A DNA stretch of 10,462 bases from Actinomycetota bacterium (GTDB lineage Bacteria; Actinomycetota; Actinomycetes; Streptosporangiales; Streptosporangiaceae): assembly GCA_003168295.1 (NCBI GenBank), contig PMST01000703.1, positions 2,925 to 13,386 of the forward strand, given 5' to 3'. Every line of letters begins with the position of its first letter. The first letter of the stretch is position 1. Made by a program: the position numbers and the translations under genes. The notes under the pieces were generated by a model. The model ran no database searches. It had not been told where the DNA came from and was given only the letters and a program-made list of their open reading frames with translations. Positions 7,027 to 10,462 of the stretch are shown here, one piece after another.

Positions 7027-7287
7027 ATGCGCACCACGATTGATATGCCCGATGTGCTTATGCGGGCGGCCAAGGCTAGGGCGGCTGAGCACGGTGAGAG
7101 CCTGAAAGACTTGGTGAACCGGGCGCTGGCGCACGAACTCGGACTCCCGTCTGCGCCGCAGCGGAAGGCGGGGCGTGTCACGCTCCCGCTGATCGCCCGC
7201 GCCGCATCACCTGCGGTCCTCGTCACGAACGACGACATAGCCGCTGCGTTTGAAGCTGAAGATGTCGAACGGTACTCGCCATCATGA
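7027..7287 (+). CDS. vapB: VapB-type ribbon-helix-helix antitoxin
   Basis: 86 residues. MRTTIDMPDVLMRAAKARAA opens a classic ribbon-helix-helix: beta strand RTTIDMP, helix 8-22, then the second helix SLKDLVNRALAHELG (25-39). The C-terminal half (PLIARAASPAVLVTNDDIAAAF, about 54-75) is the probable toxin-masking segment. It should bind the promoter as a dimer and neutralise the overlapping VapC. Its stop codon overlaps the vapC start in ATGA (7284-7287), the usual arrangement for translational coupling and tight stoichiometry. No Shine-Dalgarno sequence precedes the ATG, consistent with the leaderless promoter. It starts 36 bases after the preceding PIN toxin but has its own promoter. Confidence 0.88.
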   Translation: MRTTIDMPDVLMRAAKARAAEHGESLKDLVNRALAHELGLPSAPQRKAGRVTLPLIARAASPAVLVTNDDIAAAFEAEDVERYSPS

Positions 7288-7709
7288 TCTTGGTCGACGT
7301 CGGAGTCTGGCTCGCCGCAGTGTGGGGGCGGCACGTGCATTATCCGGTCGCGTCTGAATGGGTCAACGGGCAGGCAGACGACTTGGTCTTCTGCCGTGTC
7401 ACCCAGATGGGCCTGCTAAGGCTGCTGTCCAACCCCGCCATCATGGGCGGCGACACGGTCGACCGCAGTCAGGCCTGGCGGCTGTTCGACCAGCTGTGGT
7501 CGGATGAGCGCGTCTTGTGGGCGGAAGAGCCGGATGGGCTGGACGCCGTCTGGCGGGCGATCTCGGCGCGCGACGATAAGAGTCATAAGCTCTGGCCGGA
7601 CGACTATCTGGCGGCCTTCGCCCAGGCGAGTGACCTGGCGCTGGCCACTCTTGACCGCAAGCTCCCGGGCCGCTATCCCTCAGTCCGCGTGGAATCGCTA
7701 TTGCCCTGA
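7284..7709 (+). CDS. vapC: VapC-type PIN-domain ribonuclease toxin
   Basis: 141 residues, the usual VapC length. MILVDVGVWLAA carries the first metal-binding Asp (D5). The family mostly has Asn in DVNVW, here Gly7. FCRVTQMGLLRLL (37-49) is the conserved second motif of the actinobacterial subgroup that has Gln where others have Glu. LWPDDYLAAFA (103-113) gives D106/D107, and LATLDRKL (120-127) gives D124. The fold should be a Mg-dependent single-strand RNase cutting RNA such as tRNA or rRNA. The target cannot be predicted. Translation is coupled to vapB by the ATGA overlap. A strong hairpin 54 bases after the stop probably ends the transcript. Confidence 0.9.
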   Translation: MILVDVGVWLAAVWGRHVHYPVASEWVNGQADDLVFCRVTQMGLLRLLSNPAIMGGDTVDRSQAWRLFDQLWSDERVLWAEEPDGLDAVWRAISARDDKSHKLWPDDYLAAFAQASDLALATLDRKLPGRYPSVRVESLLP

Positions 7710-7762
7710 GCTGCCCAGCCGTGTAGTTTCCGTGTTGCCCGAATTATCCTAAAGACTTCCAG

Positions 7763-7787
7763 AACGGCGCCGCCGCGCGGCGCCGTT
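7763..7787 (+). terminator. Hairpin terminator after vapC
   Basis: AACGGCGCCG (7763-7772) and CGGCGCCGTT (7778-7787) pair perfectly around a five-base CCGCG loop, 54 bases past the vapC stop. Only two T residues follow, so it is a weak-tailed terminator of the kind common in high-GC actinobacteria, or simply a transcript-protecting stem. Confidence 0.55.
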
Positions 7788-8083
7788 GGCCCGGCGTCAG
7801 CGCCAGGCTCTGCCGTTGAGCGGCCCGCCCGGCGCACGCCGGGCCACTCGCGCTCCTGCTCCGCTGATCGGCTGGCTCATCTGCCATCACGGCCTAGCCC
7901 TACCCGTATCCGCCTTCCTCGAGCTCCGGTGTCCCGCGCCCGGACACCGTGTCTAAGTCGCCCTGCTGGCGTCGCATGCGATCGGCTTCGCCGAACTGAG
8001 ACTTGCGTTCTCGCCAGGGAATCGCGCTTGCAAGCAGGGACGGGGAGAGCCCAGGGCACTCCAACCCCGTCCGGCCGACGCCC
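7788..8083. repeat. Gene-free stretch between convergent vapC and the regulator, with two hairpins
   Basis: The convergent ends of vapC and the luxR-type gene enclose about 370 gene-free bases. GCCCGGCG/CGCCGGGC (7827-7834 with 7837-7844, two-base loop) is a perfect hairpin. GGCCCGGCG at 7788-7796 could also pair with its right arm, giving two alternative folds. CGGTGTCC/GGACACCG (7927-7934 with 7942-7949, seven-base loop) lies 135 bases past the regulator's stop and could end its minus-strand transcript. None has a T tract. I see no protein or RNA gene here. Confidence 0.45.
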
Positions 8084-8782
8084 CTACGTGCCGATCCGGT
8101 CGGGAAAGGCGCGTGTGACGGCGGCGGTGCGGCTGGAGACGTTCAGCCGGCCGTAGAGGTTTTCCAGGTGGGTGCGCACGGTTCCCTCAGATATGCCAAG
8201 GCGGCGGGCGATCTGGGCGTTGGTGTGCCCGGCGGCCAGCAGGTGCAGCAGGTCCTTCTGCCGCGGGGTGAGCCGGGGTACCGGATGGCGGCGCCGCTCG
8301 GCATCCAAAAAGGCCTGGTGCAGATGCGGGCGCAGTAGCGTGAGCACCGCCCGGTCCCGCTCGGAGAAATCCGGCCCGGGACTGCGGTAGAGGTACAGCC
8401 GGACGTTCCGCCCGGGTCCGGCGCTCAGCCCCGCGGAATCGGGCAGGCACAGCTGGAGCTCATGCTCCAGCCCGTGCGGCCGGTGATAGTCGCTGTACAT
8501 GCTAGTGCTGTGCCATTGCCGCACGGAGTAGAAGTCAGAGGGTTTGACGACACTGCGCAGGTCGCCCAGTTCGGACATCTTCGACTGGCACGTGAGAAGG
8601 GAGTCCGGCTCTGGCGGTCCGGCACAAACGGGAGACACATTCACATCCTGGAACGTCAGGCTAGACGGGTCGGTTGCGGACACTCCCGTCCAATCCAGGC
8701 TCACAATCCTAGACGAGGACCACGGTATCGGCGTTCTCGAGGGAAACACTTCAGTCTGGGTCTTTTGGAGCAACGTCCGCAT
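8084..8782 (-). CDS. LuxR-family transcriptional regulator
   Basis: 232 residues. The C-terminal LuxR/GerE helix-turn-helix is clear (about 171-226): LTPRQKDLLHLLAAGHTNAQ, then IARRLGISEGTVRTHLENLY with the recognition helix. The middle part (GDLRSVVKPSDFYSVRQWHS, 73-92; LYLYRSPGPDFSERDRAVLTLLRPHL, 129-154) is typical of a group of actinobacterial LuxR regulators with a GAF-like sensor region. The first 70 residues are poorly conserved, with only SSLTFQDVNV (40-49) looking family-like, and the stretch between it and GDLRS is shorter than I expect. An internal deletion or N-terminal erosion is possible. The start is uncertain: ATG 8782 has an in-frame TAA nine bases upstream, and the only AGGAG is 15 bases away. 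It is divergent from the broken monooxygenase, which it may once have controlled. Its ligand is unknown. Confidence 0.75.
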   Translation of the reverse strand: MRTLLQKTQTEVFPSRTPIPWSSSRIVSLDWTGVSATDPSSLTFQDVNVSPVCAGPPEPDSLLTCQSKMSELGDLRSVVKPSDFYSVRQWHSTSMYSDYHRPHGLEHELQLCLPDSAGLSAGPGRNVRLYLYRSPGPDFSERDRAVLTLLRPHLHQAFLDAERRRHPVPRLTPRQKDLLHLLAAGHTNAQIARRLGISEGTVRTHLENLYGRLNVSSRTAAVTRAFPDRIGT

Positions 8783-8804
8783 CGAGTTTTAACTGATCTC
8801 CTGT

Positions 8805-8850
8805 GACTATCGAGCTAGCCGATTAACCCAACAGATAGTCGGCTAGCTCG
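8805..8850. repeat. Large inverted repeat with overlapping alternative arms
   Basis: CGAGCTAGCCGA (8811-8822) and TCGGCTAGCTCG (8839-8850) are perfect 12-bp arms 16 bases apart. GACTATC (8805-8811) also pairs exactly with GATAGTC (8834-8840). The two pairings share bases and cannot form fully together. The element lies 29-68 bases upstream of the LuxR-type gene's ATG and 170 bases before the monooxygenase relic, as expected of an operator for the divergent pair. GCTAGC, itself palindromic, occurs in both arms. Confidence 0.6.
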
Positions 8851-9019
8851 CCCGGGTCGATTCCTTGACACTTTCCTAGCGATGACCGCGGCGGCGAGTG
8901 CCGCGACCGGCAACATTTGCCCGTTCCTCGGAGACCGATGCGGCTGTGGGCGCCGCTAAACTGACGGATTACCATCACCTCCCGGAGTGGCGCTCCGAGG
9001 GGTTTGGGGAGCGGCAGGC

Positions 9020-10160
9020 ATGAGAGTCGGCATTATCGGGGGATCGGTCGCCGGCTGCGCGACCGCGGCGCTCTTGCATCGGGCCGACCATGACGTAATC
9101 GTCTTCGAGCGGTCCGGGTCCGACCTGGTGAGCCGGGGTGCCGGGATCGGTACGTCGACGACCGTGTGGCAGGAGATGATGGCGCGCGGTCTGATCGATG
9201 GTGCCCTTCCCGCCTTCCGGGCCGACTACGCGCGGTATGTCACCCGTGGATCCGGGACCGGCCAGCCGCGATGGCTGGGCGACACCCAGGCCGACATCCA
9301 GCTGAGCGTCACGCTGGTCAACTGGGCCCATCTGTACCAGTGGCTGCATCTTCGCCCGGGCGGCTCCTTGGACTTCGACCTGGTCATCTGCGCCGACGGG
9401 TATCGCTCGATCGGACGCAGGCTCGTTGACCCCGACGCCGCGCTGCGCTACCGGGGATGGTGACGTGGCGCGGGCTCCTGCCCGAGAGCGACCTCCGCAC
9501 CGATCCCCTCGACGGCTGCGATCTGCTGCGAGTCGGATACAAGGGGGGCACGGGGTCCTGTATTACATCCCCGGATCCGGGCAGGGCGCCGAACCGGGGA
9601 AACGCCTTCTCAAGTGGGGTTACTACCTCCAGGTTCCGGAGGGCGCCCTGTCCTCGGTGCTGGTCGATGATCAAGAGCGCCAGCAGTCCAGCTCGGTACC
9701 GTTCGGGAAGGTGCATCCGCAGGTCAGGGCGGGCTTGGAGTCCCGCCTGGCGGACCTGTTGCCCCCGGTGCTCTTCGAGCTGGTGCAACAGAGCGCCAGC
9801 TCGGCGATCCACGCCATTTAATCCGTTGCGCCCCGCAGCTACGCCCGCGATCGCCTGTGCCTGGTCGGCGACGCCGGTGCGGTGTTCCCCCCGTTCACCG
9901 GTAACGGCGTCCTGAACGCGGTGGCCAATGCCACCTCACTGGCAGACGCCCTCGCCGACGCCCCGGCCGTTGATGATGCCCTCCGCTGGTGGAGTCAGGC
10001 CCAGCTCCAGGTCGCTGCTCAGGTCACGCCGATGGCTGAACACGGCGAGCGGAGCCAGGTGTTCGACATGCCAGACCTCGCCACCATGCCAACCGTGTCG
10101 ACCAACGACTGGATGTCCTCCGCCTATCCCGGGTTCGTCCTCACGCTCCCCGGCGTGTGA
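9020..10160 (+). pseudogene. FAD-dependent monooxygenase (UbiH/PHBH type), degraded
   Basis: Relic of a class A flavoprotein hydroxylase. The start MRVGIIGGSVAGCATAALL (GGGGAG seven bases upstream) holds the Rossmann FAD motif. DFDLVICADGYRS near 9373-9411 is the DG motif. LCLVGDAGAVFPPFTGNGVL (9859-9918) is the second FAD motif (GD...P..GNG). Lesions: (1) after RYRGW a base is missing at 9460/9461, giving TGA 9461-9463, and the protein goes on one frame back as VTWRGLLPESDLR. (2) In the G run 9543-9549 another base is missing, and it goes on as HGVLYYIPGSG. (3) TAA at 9819-9821 interrupts that frame, after which YARDRLCLVGDAG follows in the same frame to the stop at 10158-10160. (4) Between LHLRP and GGSLDF (9350-9370) about 25-30 residues normally present seem missing in frame. 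Joined, the pieces make about 380 residues, near family length. The substrate is unknown. Divergent from the LuxR-type gene. Confidence 0.85.
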
Positions 10161-10462
10161 CTAGCAGACAGTAGACGCAACGCCCTTCACCGATTCATCC
10201 CGGCAGACCGGGTGTTGGCGCAGAACGCTCCATCTCGCGCTATACCTCGGATTGACAGCGCTCCGGCGGGCACGCCGGACTCGGCGTTGTGCTAGCCATG
10301 GCCAAATCCGCCGTGCCCGTTGCGTGCCCGATCGGCCGGTCAACGCCGGGAACTCACGGTCACTCCCGGACAACCCTATACACCGCCCTACCTGCGTACA
10401 TGCAGGATGACCCGCTGCGCAAACCGACCTTCCAAGCGGGTGGTGCCGTCCCTCGCTGCACG
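10161..10462. other. Right end: no recognisable gene
   Basis: About 300 bases without a supported gene. TCCGGCG/CGCCGGA (10262-10268 with 10273-10279, GGCA loop) is a perfect 7-bp hairpin about 100 bases past the monooxygenase relic, possibly its old terminator, but lacking a T tract. CCTGC/GCAGG at 10391-10406 is a small imperfect dyad. Short frames open to the window edge exist on both strands (plus from 10400, minus ending at 10388), but they are too short to tell genes from chance. Confidence 0.4.

Noticed and set aside
8865..8870. Perfect TTGACA as -35 box of a promoter for the monooxygenase relic
   Set aside because: No acceptable -10 hexamer is found 16-18 bases downstream, where the sequence is GC-rich. 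A consensus hexamer alone is not enough.
1..10462. CRISPR array, tRNA/rRNA gene, insertion sequence or transposase
   Set aside because: No regularly spaced repeats of CRISPR size, no cloverleaf with a T-loop signature, and no transposase-like frame or terminal repeats were seen on either strand.

Overview
The window is GC-rich DNA with actinobacterial traits: strong G/C third-position bias, long antisense shadow frames over the real genes, a short-chain acyl-CoA metabolism locus of a kind common in actinomycetes, PIN-domain toxin-antitoxin modules, and two apparently leaderless promoters. I read it as chromosome of a filamentous or related high-GC actinobacterium. The genus cannot be fixed from the sequence.

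Left region (1-522): a Rho-independent terminator at 24-54 closes a gene lying left of the window. About 470 bases without a convincing gene follow. They hold a paired direct repeat (67-87) and a perfect 12-bp-arm inverted repeat (197-223).

Acyl-CoA region (523-5685): on the minus strand an acyl-CoA dehydrogenase (2584-3774) leads into an acyl-CoA:carboxylate CoA-transferase (523-2534), as an operon with a 49-base gap. The CoA-transferase is broken by a deletion of about 40 bases near 2220-2223 that shifts the frame before the catalytic glutamate. Divergently, across about 400 bases, lies an ATP-dependent acyl-CoA ligase (4180-5685). The three genes would together activate a carboxylic acid to its CoA thioester and start beta-oxidation. 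With the transferase dead, the ligase is the only apparent intact activating enzyme here.

Toxin-antitoxin region (6160-7709): after about 470 bases without a clear gene come two type II modules in tandem. Each has a small ribbon-helix-helix-like antitoxin followed by a PIN-domain ribonuclease toxin. The toxins belong to different PIN subfamilies. Each antitoxin ATG sits exactly 6 bases after a good -10 hexamer, which implies leaderless, separately promoted mRNAs. Hairpins follow the second module.

Right region (7710-10462): a minus-strand LuxR-type regulator (8084-8782) faces away from a FAD-dependent monooxygenase relic (9020-10160). The relic carries two single-base frameshifts, one in-frame stop and a probable internal deletion. 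A striking 12-bp-arm inverted repeat lies between them. The last 300 bases hold no recognisable gene.

Taken together, this is an accessory or eroding segment: two pseudogenes, a possibly shortened regulator, two TA modules and several orphan operator-like repeats around an intact dehydrogenase and ligase. I found no CRISPR array, RNA gene, transposase or clearly new multi-gene system. The best leads are the unexplained dyad and direct repeats and the twin leaderless TA promoters.
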